Assembly: GCA_002811645.1 (NCBI GenBank)
Contig: PDIP01000035.1
Coordinates: forward strand, 216,644-280,643
Origin: Corallochytrium limacisporum
Taxonomy: Eukaryota; Opisthokonta
Length of the DNA stretch: 64,000 nt
Reading direction: 5' to 3'
The notes below the pieces were generated by a model. That model did not search any database and had not been told where the DNA came from. It saw only the letters and a program-made list of their open reading frames with translations. The position numbers and the translations under genes were made by a program. Shown here piece after piece: positions 9,598 to 21,800 of this stretch (position 1 is the stretch's first letter; the number at the start of each line of letters is the position of its first letter).

Positions 9598-10674
9598 ATG
9601 GCCCTCAGCGCTGAATTAAAGCAGGAGCTCGCTTCCATTGCCAAGCAGGTAGCTGCCCGCGGAAAGGGTATCCTTGCTGCTGATGAGTCCACTGGTACCA
9701 TCGGTAAACGCTTCGCCGGCATCAATGTCGAAAACAACGAGCCCAACCGCCGCAACTACCGTCAGTTATTGTTCACCAGCGACCTCGGCAACTTTATCTC
9801 TGGTGTCATCATGTTCGAAGAGACTCTTTATCAGAAGACCGACGACGGCGTTCTGTTTCCCGAGCTCCTTAAGAAGAAGGGCGTGCTCACTGGTATCAAG
9901 GTCGACAAGGGTGTCGTGATCCTGCCAGGTACCTCCGACGAGACCACCACCCAGGGTCTGGATAACTTGGACCAGCGCTGCGCCCAGTACAAGAAGGACG
10001 GTGCTGACTTCGCCAAGTGGCGGTCCGTGCTGAAGATTGACGTCAAGAATGGTTGTCCCTCTGAGCTTGCCGTCTATGAGAACGCCAAGGTCTTGGCCCG
10101 CTACGCGTCCATCTGTCAGAAGAATGGTCTTGTTCCCATTGTCGAACCCGAGATTCTCATGGATGGTGATCACGACCTCGAAATTGCTGTGAAGGTTGCC
10201 AGCCGGGTCTTGGCTGCCACCTACAAGGCTCTCCATGACCACCATGTCTATCTGGAGGGTACTCTGCTGAAGCCCAACATGGTCTGCCCTGGTCAGGACT
10301 GCAAGACCAAATACAGCCCGGATGATATTGCCATGGCCACCATCACGGTTCTTCAGCGGACTGTTCCGGTGGCCGTGCCTGGTATCATGTTCCTTTCTGG
10401 CGGTCAGTCAGAGGAGGAGGCTACCGTTCACCTCAACGCAATGAACAACAAGGAAGGTGTCTGCACTCCTTGGTCACTGTCCTTCAGCTACGGCCGTGCC
10501 CTTCAGGCTTCCTGCTTGAAGGCCTGGGTCGGAAAGTCCGAGAACGTTGCAGCTGCCAAGGAAGTCTTCTTGGCTCGTGCACGTGCCAACGGGGAAGCTC
10601 AGCTCGGTAAGTACAGCGGTAGCGCTGCCGGCCAGAGCTCCGGTTCTCTGTTCGAGGCTAACTACAAGTACTGA
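9598..10674 (+). CDS. Fructose-bisphosphate aldolase, class I
   Basis: The 358-aa product has the length and sequence of animal/plant class I aldolases. It cleaves fructose-1,6-bisphosphate to DHAP and glyceraldehyde-3-phosphate in cytosolic glycolysis. The Schiff-base lysine is K225 in [10 protein letters not shown] (K229 in rabbit muscle aldolase). Other signatures are [16 protein letters not shown] at the N-terminus, IVEPEIL, and [12 protein letters not shown]. The protein ends in Tyr (NYKY), the C-terminal residue important for the fructose-bisphosphate reaction. The start ATG has a good context (ACCATGG). Fungi use class II aldolase, so this argues against a fungal source. It faces a four-TM gene at a 552-bp distance. 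Confidence 0.96.
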   Translation: MALSAELKQELASIAKQVAARGKGILAADESTGTIGKRFAGINVENNEPNRRNYRQLLFTSDLGNFISGVIMFEETLYQKTDDGVLFPELLKKKGVLTGIKVDKGVVILPGTSDETTTQGLDNLDQRCAQYKKDGADFAKWRSVLKIDVKNGCPSELAVYENAKVLARYASICQKNGLVPIVEPEILMDGDHDLEIAVKVASRVLAATYKALHDHHVYLEGTLLKPNMVCPGQDCKTKYSPDDIAMATITVLQRTVPVAVPGIMFLSGGQSEEEATVHLNAMNNKEGVCTPWSLSFSYGRALQASCLKAWVGKSENVAAAKEVFLARARANGEAQLGKYSGSAAGQSSGSLFEANYKY

Positions 10675-11226
10675 ATTGTCCAATTTGGTGCCTTGACGCA
10701 AGTCTCATATGGGAGAAATGGGGAGATGGAATGAGTTGTAATGTCTGCATGATCCATCGGGCGAGTTCGACCAGGGGTCTGATCAATACTCCCTGGCCTT
10801 GTCTGTCTTCTCTGACAGTGTCCGGTAACGTGTTCTGCACGTATCCTTGTTTATTGGTCTATGATAATTCTTTATTAAACCCCGCGTTGTCAGTAAAGCA
10901 CAACGTATCCATGGAGCAATGTTCGTTAGAAAGCGGCCTGACATCGGTGACAATAGCAATCGGGTCGTTATCAAACTAGTTTAGAAAGACGACACCTTAA
11001 GTGTGGATTCACGAAGGAAGAGTTTTGTAATGCATGATGGATGACTTGGTGGCTTTTCTGGTTTACAGATGGCAATGTGTATGTTGAAACACCCGTATAT
11101 GAATCTTCACCGGCCGGACCTGTATGCTCGCGCCAAACGACATGAACACAGAACAATGTGTGTTGGGTTGCGCTGTGAGTCGCCTCGGCAAGTGACTGGC
11201 AGCGGCCGATTGATCTTCCAAGTTAC
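10675..11226. other. 3'-3' gap between aldolase and four-TM genes
   Basis: This is the longest of the convergent gaps. No gene or repeat was recognised; both 3' UTRs should end here. It has no poly-G tract. Confidence 0.6.
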
Positions 11227-11829
11227 TTAGACGTACTCAGCCTTGTCGGAGCGCATGCAGGTCGCGATCAGGTTAGCAATGCCGCCGACGATGAAGAGGC
11301 ATGCGCCAGCCAGCAAGAGACCACCCGCCCAGTCCCAACCAAATGAGTCCTGGATAACATCATTGTAGAAATCGACTGTAAGAGCAATGGTGATGACGCA
11401 CGCAATAACACCCAGGACACCGATAACGGAAGTGGCAATGACCAGAGCTTTCTTAGGGCAGCAGCAAGCAATGAGAATGAAGATCCAGGCCAACAAAACG
11501 AAAAAGAGGGTGACAATGTACCAACCGCGCGCAGCGTTGTACTTGTCACAATCGCTGTCCGCGAAAAGATTCACTCCGTCAAATTGACCTAAGTTGGTAT
11601 CTATAGTTAAGTCGCAATCGTTGTTGACCTCGGAGCAGCTCAAATCACCATCGTCGTCGACGCATGCGTAATAGTAGGATAGGGTAAATTCGTTGCTTCC
11701 AAGATTGAAAACAGAGATATCGTTGGTCCAGATCTTGGGAGAGAAACCACCAATGAGCAGGAATATCAGACCGAGAGAGTACAGAACCGCAACAAAGGAG
11801 ACAAAGCCACGGCTGCGATCAACTGACAT
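11227..11829 (-). CDS. Four-TM protein, claudin/PMP22/SUR7-like topology
   Basis: The 200-aa product has four hydrophobic helices at about residues 9-30, 104-124, 129-150 and 166-189. The first extracellular loop (about 31-103) is long, acidic and Cys-containing (C57, C65, C72, C94 region), and a CCCPKK motif follows TM2. This topology (short N-tail, large loop 1, short C-tail) is that of the claudin/PMP22/SUR7 superfamily, although the claudin W-GLW-C-C signature is not clearly present. A plasma-membrane or endosomal location is likely. The function cannot be named. The start ATG is the first in frame. Confidence 0.75.
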   Translation of the reverse strand: MSVDRSRGFVSFVAVLYSLGLIFLLIGGFSPKIWTNDISVFNLGSNEFTLSYYYACVDDDGDLSCSEVNNDCDLTIDTNLGQFDGVNLFADSDCDKYNAARGWYIVTLFFVLLAWIFILIACCCPKKALVIATSVIGVLGVIACVITIALTVDFYNDVIQDSFGWDWAGGLLLAGACLFIVGGIANLIATCMRSDKAEYV

Positions 11830-11842
11830 GGTTGCTAGTGTG

Positions 11843-11884
11843 TTGGATGTTCTTGATTATGGGTTGGATGTTTTTGATTATGGG
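11843..11884. repeat. 21-bp tandem duplication (two copies)
   Basis: Two adjacent 21-bp units, 11843-11863 and 11864-11884, differ at one base (C versus T). They lie 14-55 bp upstream of the start codon of the minus-strand four-TM gene, so in its leader or core promoter. Confidence 0.85.
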
Positions 11885-14800
11885 TCTCAATTCCCAGTAC
11901 CTTAATGACTGTACTCAACAAACATGGAGCTCTTACGCGTAGGCCTTCTCTTATACCAGAGGCTGATCTCACAGGCTGCCTACCAGGACGATATGTTTGC
12001 GTCCCCGGAGGTTCTCATGCAGCAGAGCTCCCAACGCGAACTCCAGTCCCCTTCGTTCTTTTGCGGTGTCTGTTCCCTCTGAAGTGTTTCTTGTCCGTGG
12101 CAGCCAGCTTGTGAACAGCAATACCCAAACCATCGGGTCTCGCTCCGCGATCCCCGATAGCCGCACCGTTGCCCGCTGCACCTTCCCGGTGACATCCATA
12201 TTGTTCCACCCGCTGTTTGCAAGCGCCGAGCCGGCCCTGTCACACTCCAAAATTTCAAATCCTGCGGAATACATAATGGGAGAACGACAGGTGGGCGTTA
12301 ATCGTTCTCTGAATCTTCTTTATTGTGTCTCCCTTGTCACTCCGAATCAACGACGACCAAGTTTAGGAGACTTCTAAATACAGTACCCACTTCTTCGCAA
12401 TATTTCTTTTCATTAGTAGACGTGTACCAAAATTTATGTCCCATCAACAGGTGCGAGTGCTCACGCATTGCACGGAATTGTTTTGGAAGGTCTTGTGGTA
12501 TTGCACGATATCTCGGTTGTTGACTTGCGCCGGTGTTTATGTAAACCAATGGGCGGGTCACACCAGTACACGTTGTACACTCTTGGGCGGAAGTTTTTTT
12601 TTTTTGTGTTCTTTTTCATGCCCCCCGCCGTGATATTAAACGGGCGAAACATAGGAGTACTATGAAAGACCGACAACGTTTCAAAAAACCCATGCCAACG
12701 ATCGGGGTTTGCACAGTCCTATCCCCAGTGCCGTTCAAGAAGTCATACGCTCTCCCTAGAAAAGTGCCCGCCGCAACAAGCAAACCGGGGCAGTCGTTTG
12801 TCTGAAACGAACGGAGGATCGATAGCGTAGCAACCTCTTGATGGTCCTTGGCTGCCGTTTGATCCACCACTCGGTACAATTCGTATGGGGAGGAGGAAGG
12901 GTGGGAACCGGGGCGATGAAAAAAGAATTTTCCTTAGAGAGTAGATGACTACTATCGGGCAGATAGCGCCGAGGGTTGCAAAAGTCAACGAAATACGGAC
13001 ATCGGCAGCAGAAAAAGATAAACTTCTACAAGCAGTCCTCCAAGCCCCGGGCCCGTAAGGCTCCTTGAATTTAATTCCCACTGTCTGCGTGGCTCCTGCT
13101 CACACCTTGCTGTGTCACTGAGTGATGCCTGTGACTCTCCTTAACGCAGATCCTTCGTGACCCCTGAATTCTGCAATAGATTCATGCTGCATGGCAGGAC
13201 TGGGATGAAGACATGATGTCCAAGATGAGTGTCGCAATAGGCCGGCGCATCCTTACGGACCCTTACTATGCAAATGATCAGGAATCCCCTGTGACGAATA
13301 AAATGTGCTATATAGGTCTTGGCGAATTTAGTACACAGTATATTCGTTATAGAGAGTACATGATCAGCAGCATGCAAGGTCAGAGATTGCCGTAGAAGAA
13401 ACGAAAGCCAGGAAGAGCGCACATTACGATGGGTGACGGCCGCTCCCTGACTTACGTCGCATCCAACAATAGACGCATACTTGTGGTCATAGATTCAGTA
13501 CTTTATCTAAGAAGAACGTACCCGTCAGGATTTCAGTTTGCCGTGCTATATCATTCTGGTAAAACATCCCAGTTAAGGAGGTCCTCGAACAGAACTTCAA
13601 AACTTCCGCAATCGACCAGTTTGTGGGTTTAGACGTTTCGAACCCTATACATCTGCATTGGTCACTGGACATCAAAGAATTAAACTGGATTGCGCCACCT
13701 CCCCCACTTGTCCCTATCACCTTCAGTGGATGACGTTTTAAGCTGTACCTAGCGAAATATGCCATATGTCCACCATAGAATAGTTAATATCTAGTCAGTG
13801 CTTGTCATCCCGGCTAAAAAGCCAGATGAGCGCATTACCGAATGTAGCAAGTCTTAACAGTTTTAAACTGGTGTGATGACCTGGGTACACGATGGTTGCT
13901 GATGAAAACATCGTCTTGTTGGTGTTGCTATTGGACATTGCACTAAGTCTCCGCACCATACGTGCCTAAACTCACATCAGTAAGTGGCAGAACAGAAATC
14001 CAGATCCATACCGAAAGGACGGAAGTCAGAGGATTATGATGTTCAGTGGGCACATGAGAGCAGTCGTGCGTACAAAGGACTTCATCACTTTATGGTTTGT
14101 GGGATCACATCCTCGCAAAGTGACACAGTTCAGCGATAGTCAGTCATAGATCTTGATACAGCATGTTTCGTAGATGTCTGTGTACACCAACAGAACCACG
14201 GATGCACATATGACATGTTGACCATCAGGTTGAGGCGAGCAATTGTCCCCCACTATCGGGCATTAGCGGACAACGAGATGATTCAAATTTATGACCCTCC
14301 GAACGATGCGCACAGTCCTATCTCGCAGCAAGATTATCGTTGCTGCCGGCATCTCCCAGGTGTACAAGAATTTCATCAGCACAAACACCACATTCTTTAG
14401 TAGAATAAAACCATTCAGTTCGCTCTCTTGTGGTAACAGTTCACCGGGTTTCCAGTGCGGTTCTTGGAAAAACTTTCAAATTGCAGTGGACACGGCCAAT
14501 ACCACCTACGCGCGCGATTTAGATGTAGGAGCTAGGTGACCCTACACAGAAATGAGGGGAATAAACTCGCTGCACCAAATAGCCATCGTGTTGATTTCAT
14601 CAACCGTCACTGCCCATCGCTCGCGGGAGCACGCCTGCCCTTAGACACTATATTCAATAGTCCAGTGATGGGCAACAACGGAGAATGTGAAAGTCCACCG
14701 CTGGCATTCAAGTGGTAGAACAACATGTAGCTTTGGCTGAGATGAGCTAACACCTACTGAGTTTGGGCAACGACGAAGTTGCAAGGGGGTGTTATCGGGG

Positions 14801-17645
14801 AATTGGGCGAGCGATACTGAGGCCATCGGACGAGAGGATAAAAAATTCTCTTCGCCTTTTTATTGTTTGTTCATTTTATGAAGAGCATGTCCGACAAAGT
14901 CATGCCCCTCGTTCTTCGTCCCCTTCCTGTGGTCCCCTTGGCCCCGCCATAAATTTAGTATAGAAGTTCTGCTACCCTTACCATAACCCGGTGTTTTATC
15001 ATCTTTGTTACAGATGAATCTTAAGGTTTTTTCTTCACCGTCAAACAAAGGCACACATTACATTGTGCACATCTCGGGGTCTTTTGATTCTATACTCACA
15101 GTGTACTGTTCAGCTCACCTCCCACGAAAATGTCTGAGTATGGCAAGTGATACTTCGGAGTGGAAGAAGGGTGTGAAATATTGGGAGTTGCCTACCCGGC
15201 TGAGGAATGAGTGGTGGGCCAAAGTCAACGGCAGAGTGCACCATAGAAGCGCTGCGATGGATCTCTCCCCCACCACATCGTCGACAGCTTCAATTTGTGG
15301 GCAACGAGCCTGTTGTGGTGGTTCAAAGTCAAACGATACGGTGAGGGTATCGGGGCCGCAGCCAGCACACGCAGATGGCTGGCGGTCCCTTGCATTAGTA
15401 GGTGTCGGCTGTTAAGATTTATGCTTCTGGGTTCCTAGGGCCCTGCGCGATGGTCAATTGTTGTGGGCGTGTGGTGGTCCGGTGCCGGTCACCGTGTGCA
15501 GTGTTTCTGCAGCTATTGGTGCCCGCGAGCACAGAGAAACATAACCAAATTGGGACTCAGAGCGCAAGAACTCGCCTCCCTGGGCGGGGGCGGATGTAAG
15601 GCGGATTCCGCATCGGTGCAGGAAATCAGGGAGAGATTGTACGATGGTTTTGTTGCCACTGGATTCTATGGTATGTTGACTTTTCGCAAGTTGAAGCTCT
15701 GGGGGACGAACGCGGTGGCCGCAGTGTGATATTGATATGCCGCATCGTAACGTTCTCAAGCCGACGAAGCTTTGGGCGTCGGTGCACTTCGCCGAAAAAC
15801 CTCCATATGTCTGCCATATCCACTGGACTGATGTTGGACCGAGCAGGGCGCACCCAATCCGTAGATTCTCCGAGAGAACATTCTAAAATGGGTTGCTCTT
15901 TGACCTCATCGTTTTTCCTTCCCTGACCATACAATATCAATAAAATATAATCAATATATTTTTGTCCTCCCAATTCCAATAAATGATTATTTAGGGCATG
16001 GTTATATGCTTTTGAAATTGGGAGTCTATTTATTGCCATGGGGTGGCTGATGACTTGCGGCCTTCCTTTTTAGTGCAAGGCGTGCATGTGTGCTCGCGGC
16101 CACTCTTTTGCCGCTGCTGCAGTCGATGGTGTGTCAGAGAGCACTTTGGGAACACACCCACCCGTGCTCTTCTCCGTCTTGCCATTGCCCCTCCAGCTGC
16201 TGCTGTGGAGCTGAACGCAAGCAGTGCGGCCCGATTACTCAGAAAAAAAAACACACCGCTAAGGGAACAGAAATCACGCTACTGCGCCATGCCCGGGATG
16301 CGTTCCCATTATGCGGGAAGTGTTCCTGTGGTTGGCTGGCTGCTTCCATGGCTGTGTGCTTCACCGAGGTTTTGGTTGGTTTCATGGTGGCATCATGAGA
16401 CAGCGAGCAGCAGGGAAGCAAACAGAGCCGTGGTTTTCTGATCTATGTCAGTGAATGCACCAAATTACCCAGCCACCGAGATCGCCTAAAACGAATGGAA
16501 GAAAACACTCATGATCGTTAGCTCCGATGGCCAGAGGGAAATACAAAGTGCATAGTTTCAATTCGAAGATTGAATTGTGGCGGTGCCCGGCGGGCTGCGA
16601 CTGAGCGACCGGAGGCTGCTGATCTGGTTGCAACTAGAGGAAAAGCAGTGAAATGATTGGTGAAGAGTAACAATCGGTAGCAAGGCGATCCATATATTCA
16701 CTACCCAAATCCGGGGATTTTGACATGTCCCCATCAGTGGTGGGTTCAAACTTCCACTTGTCCACGCAGAGCACGCCTTCATTTTTGTCTGCGCTGCGGC
16801 TTTCTTCCTCACTGTCTTTCCAATTCCCGGCGTATTAAGTATTGCAAATTGGATTCCCAAAGTTTGGTGCAGAGGGAAATTGGGGAGGTATGCACAAACT
16901 TCCGTTGGTAAGAAAGGTCAAAGTGCTAGTTTGTCGATGGCACCTTGTAACTTTTCTAGTTTGCGTGCTCGACAGTGAGCTATCATTAGCACATATCGTT
17001 TTTCTTTGACCATGTTCAGATGATGCTCACGACTGCTAAGATCATGCTGACACACGGATCACCTCCGGTGCCTGGTTTGTAGATGAATATGCTTCTGCCG
17101 GTGATGGTAGACGTATTCGAAAAAACTTGGTGGGGTCCGTGTTTCGAGTATCCCACCCGAGTACGACATCATGCACACACACTGCACACAGGCAGCACAG
17201 ACCGCCATATCTACTGCACACGAACAGACATACGACGATTTAGAGCTCGTGGCGCGCCGTCCGCCCACTGACGGCGTGCATGAGTATGCATACATGATGA
17301 ACGATTGCGTGGACACCCACTGCAGCGAGAGCGCAGACGTAATTGTCTACTGGAAAAGTATACAGCAAGGTGTTCGAGACCGTTACGTCCTCGTCCCTTC
17401 CTTTCCTGAGGGTGTCCTACTGTTTCCGAGACCGGCTCTCAGTGGCACTACCGATAGCGCAATGTGCGTCCGCGCCGTAGTAAACCATTCTCACACGCAG
17501 TTAGAGCTATAACCCAACTTGGTTCGACGCGAGACGAAGGCGAAATACTCTCATACTTTAATGCTGAAAGTACGGGAAATTTTCACTTCTCATTTCTTGC
17601 TCCGTGAACGGGGTTGGGCCCCTGAGAAGGTGAGGGCGGGGGAGA

Positions 17646-17656
17646 GGGGGGGGGGG
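17646..17656. repeat. Poly-G tract (G11)
   Basis: Eleven consecutive G lie within a purine-rich stretch, 1.2 kb upstream of exportin-1. This is one of the poly(dG:dC) tracts found in most upstream intergenic regions here. Confidence 0.9.
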
Positions 17657-18884
17657 ATATATTTCACAGCAGCCTCGATCGCAAGACCTACAGACCGGTA
17701 CGTTTATCATATGCGGTCAGCTGTTTTTCCTTTCCTTCTGGAAGCTCGCCTCCGCCTCCTCAAACTTTGCGGTGTGGCCCCCCTTCCCCTTTCGCCCTCG
17801 TTTTCCGAGGGTGGGCATCGCAGGTGTTGACCAAACGAGTTTGTGCTGTGTGACCTCTTAGTGCGATTGGCGCAATCTCCCAGCTGAAAGTCATCCGCTA
17901 TTTGCCGAAAAAGTACTTCCCCTGCTAGGCGCGCGAAAATATGAAGGCTATTGTGAGAGTATGGGAAAGCTCGGAGGGAACTCCGGGAATGGACCCTCCT
18001 TGACGTGTATTGTGTTGCCTATTCGTTCATGCCCTACGGAAGCACACACTGCAGCGAGCACTGATGTGGGCTCTGTTCTGAACTTGAAGTCATCTTTGAA
18101 GTTTCAGTGGAAATGTGCAGGTCAGGACCTTAGCAGTTGAGTACCGAGACAAACACTACTTTGAGCGCGGTGGTTGGCTTGATTTTACATTATTTAGTGA
18201 CTTCAAGTGACACCAGGGGGGATGGGAGCATCAGAGGATTTCGAAAACAAGTAGAAGCACGAGCCAGTGCTGCAGCAACTCTAGAGCGATTTGCGCGCTT
18301 CCTTCCGTTGGCTCCAGATTTTCCGAGTCTTTCAATATGCAACCTTTGTTGCGATAGGTCGCTGGCGGAAGGGGCAGGATGTATGTGGGGTATTGCAGCA
18401 AGCACGGCCGAAATCCAAGTGGGGACACCCCTCAATGTGGTCCTGTGTGTGCCATTTGATGAAGGCTTAGTGGTGTCGACGACACAATCGCAGGAACATG
18501 CACGTTCTGAACATATGTTTGACAAAGTTACCTTCTTCTGGTCTCTTGCTTGATTTCTTGCTTCAAAGTTCCACCTCAAAACGTAGCCTTAGGACATTCC
18601 TTTTGTCAGAAAAACATTATTTGGAAGTCAGAGGAACGAAAATTACCAAGGTACAAAAGTCCAGACGTGGAACAAATATACTCTTTCGGATCCTTGATCA
18701 GATATTCGTGCAAACCGTGTTTTCATATATTTTTGCAAACGTGTGTACACTCCTTGCTTTGAGTGACTGAGTAAGAATGCAGTTAACGGGATAGAGTTAA
18801 ACCGCGAAAGCGTGCAACGAATAAGCTGCATTAAGAGCTAGCTTAGGCATACATAAGATTCTTGTATAGATACACACAATAACC

Positions 18885-21800
18885 ATGGACGCCATTTTGG
18901 ATTTCATTAACAATCCGAACATTCAGCTTCTGGATCAGGTGGTCCAGACAATGTACTTTGGCTCCGAACCGGACCGCCGGAAAGCACAAAATCTATTAAC
19001 CCAGCTGAAGGAGGATCCGAACAGCTGGACTCGGGCGGACTACATTTTGGAGAATACACAGAGCCAGCAGACGAAATACTTTGCCCTGCAGATTCTTGAC
19101 CAAGTCATTGCAACACGCTGGAAAATACTGCCAAGGGAACAATGTGAAGGTATCAAAAGCTATGTTGTTAGTTCTGTAATCAAGCTTACTACTGACTTTG
19201 ACACCATGCAAAAGGAAAAGATTCTGGTGAACAAGTTAAACCTAACCCTCATTGAGATTGTCAAGCAGGACTGGCCGGACCAATGGGAGTCTTTCATTCC
19301 AGACTTGTGTGGATCATCGAAAGCGAGTGAGTCCCTGTGCTACAACAATATGGTGATTCTCAAGCTGCTTACGGAAGAAGTGTTCGATTTCAGTCGCGAG
19401 CAAATGGTAGAGGCCAAGGTGCGCTACTTGAGGGACCGTATGAACAAGGAATTTGCATCCATTTATGAGCTCATTGAGCTGGTTCTGACCACAAGTGGTA
19501 ATGCCAAACTGATTGACATCACCCTAGAAACCCTGCACAAGTATTTGGATTGGGTACCATTCGGTTATATCTTCGAGACCGGGTTGACGCGTCGACTGGC
19601 TGATATTCTCGAGAACCCAACTTTTCGCGACAACGTACTTCGCTGTTTGACAGAAATTGGTGGCCTTGAACTCAGCGCGGATCAAAAACCGTACGAAGAG
19701 GAGATTTGCTACATGTACAAGCAGAGCATGGTCAAGCTCAAGAGTATGCTACCTTTGAACATCAACCTGGCCCCGCTCTACAATAGCGGAACCCAAAAGG
19801 AACAGGAGTTCATTCAGAGTTTGGCAATCTATCTGACCACCATTCTGAAGACTCACTATAAGACCCTCGAGAAAGCTGGCGAGGAGATGCTTGCAGAAGT
19901 CCTGGACGGACATAAGTATCTCATTTTGATTTCGCAAATTGAGGACGACGAAATCTTCAAGATTGTACTGGAATACTGGGAGTTCCTGACCCAGGCGCTG
20001 TACAACGAAAATCCATTCGTCCCTTACACACAAGGTGGTCTGCAGCTCATGGCAAGTCGACGGGTCGACCGGTATCACAATATCCTGAGCAAGGCACGCG
20101 TGGTCATGATTAGCCGCATGGCTAAACCCGAGGAAGTTCTGATCGTTGAAAATGACAATGGTGAGATTGTGAGAGAGTTTATGAAGGACACTGACAGCAT
20201 CACTATGTACAAGAATATGCGTCACGTTCTCGTTTACCTAACTCATTTGGACTACGCTGACACTGAGAGCATTATGACCGAAAAGCTGCAGAAGCAGGTC
20301 GATGGTTCAGAATGGAGCTGGAAGAACCTGAACACATTGTGCTGGGCGATCGGATCTATTTCCGGATGTATGTCAGAGGACGACGAAAAGCGTTTCCTCG
20401 TGACTGTGATAAAGGAACTGCTCGGAATGTGCGAGAACAAGCGCGGAAAGGACAACAAGGCCGTCATTGCGTCCAATATCATGTACATAGTCGGTCAGTA
20501 TCCTCGTTTTTTGAGGGCCCACTGGAAGTTTCTGAAGACAGTTGTTAAGAAACTTTTTGAGTTTATGCATGAGACGCACGAAGGTGTGCAGGATATGGCC
20601 TGCGACACCTTCATTAAGATTGCCCAGAAGTGCAAGATTCAATTTGTGCGTCAGCAGCCGGGTGAGCAGCAGCCGTTCATTGTAGAGATTCTGTCCGAGA
20701 TTAGTGCCATTATCAACGACCTTCAGCCCCACCAAATCCATACCTTCTATGAGGCTGTTGGGCACATGATTGCGGCTCAGAATGATCCTACCCAGCGCGA
20801 GGACCTAATCAGAAAGTACATGGAACTGCCCAATCGTGGATGGCGTGACATAATGGACCGCGCCAGGCAGAACCCTGCAGTCCTGCAGGATCAGGAGACC
20901 GTTCGAAACCTGTACCTCATCTTGAAGACGAACATTCGTGCGGCCTATGCTGTAGGACACCCTTACATTGTGCAACTCTCTGATATTTACTCTGATATGC
21001 TGTTCATTTACAGCACAGTGGGACAGGTGATCAAGCAGGCCATCTTGTCAAATGGTCCCAACGTAGCATATACGGCGGAAATGAAGAGTCTGCGGAGTGT
21101 GCGCAAGGAAGTCTTGCGCCTTGTTGACACCTGGGTGAGCAAGTGCAACAACAGCGAGCGCCAGATGGTGGTCGAGCAGATCATGCCACAATTCCTGGAG
21201 ACTGTGCTGGCGGACTACAAAGAGTCGCCTCTGATTGCTCGCGAGCCTGAAGTGCTGAGCTGCCTATCCAGCATTATTAACAAGTTGGAGAAATTCATCT
21301 CCCCACATGCAGTGGCCATCTACGACAATGTATTCGAGGTGACTCTGAACATGATCAACCGGGAATTTGCCGAATTCCCGGAACATCGGTCAGAGTTTTA
21401 TGTCCTTCTTAGCGCCATGATCAAGCATTGCTTCGAAGCGACTCTGGAGGGCATGAACCCAGAGAAGATGGATTTACTCATCAACGCAATTATTTGGGCC
21501 ATCAAGCACACCATGCGCAATGTTGCCGACACTGGCATGCAGATCCTTATGGACCTGCTCGATCGCTTTAGCAAGTCCGACGTTGCCCAACCCTTCTACC
21601 AGACGTACTACATCAAATTGCTTGAGCACATCCTCGCTGTGCTCACTGACTCGAGCTACAAGTCGGGTTTCCGCATGCACGCCGAAGGTCTGCAGTTTAT
21701 GATTCAGATTTGTGACCGCGGAGAGATCACGGTTCCCTTATACGACCAGGCCACGACGAACGGTACTTATAAGAACAACCAGGAGTATGTGAAGACTTAC

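Larger units (their letters stand above)
11830..18884. other. 7-kb region with no recognisable gene
   Basis: This is the longest gene-free stretch in the window, between the divergent four-TM and exportin-1 genes. ORFs of up to about 138 codons occur on both strands, overlap one another, match no family, and occur about as often as expected by chance. I saw no terminal repeats, transposase, reverse transcriptase, tRNA or rRNA. Visible structure is limited to a 21-bp tandem duplication (11843-11884), T-runs near 12593, and G11 (17646-17656). A 58-codon coding-like stretch is noted at 13563-13736. Diverged mobile-element remains or a noncoding RNA gene cannot be excluded. Confidence 0.5.

Noticed and set aside
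15626-16039. 137-codon minus-strand ORF in the 7-kb gene-free stretch
   Set aside because: Low similarity to anything known, half AT-rich, and of chance length; one of several overlapping ORFs there.
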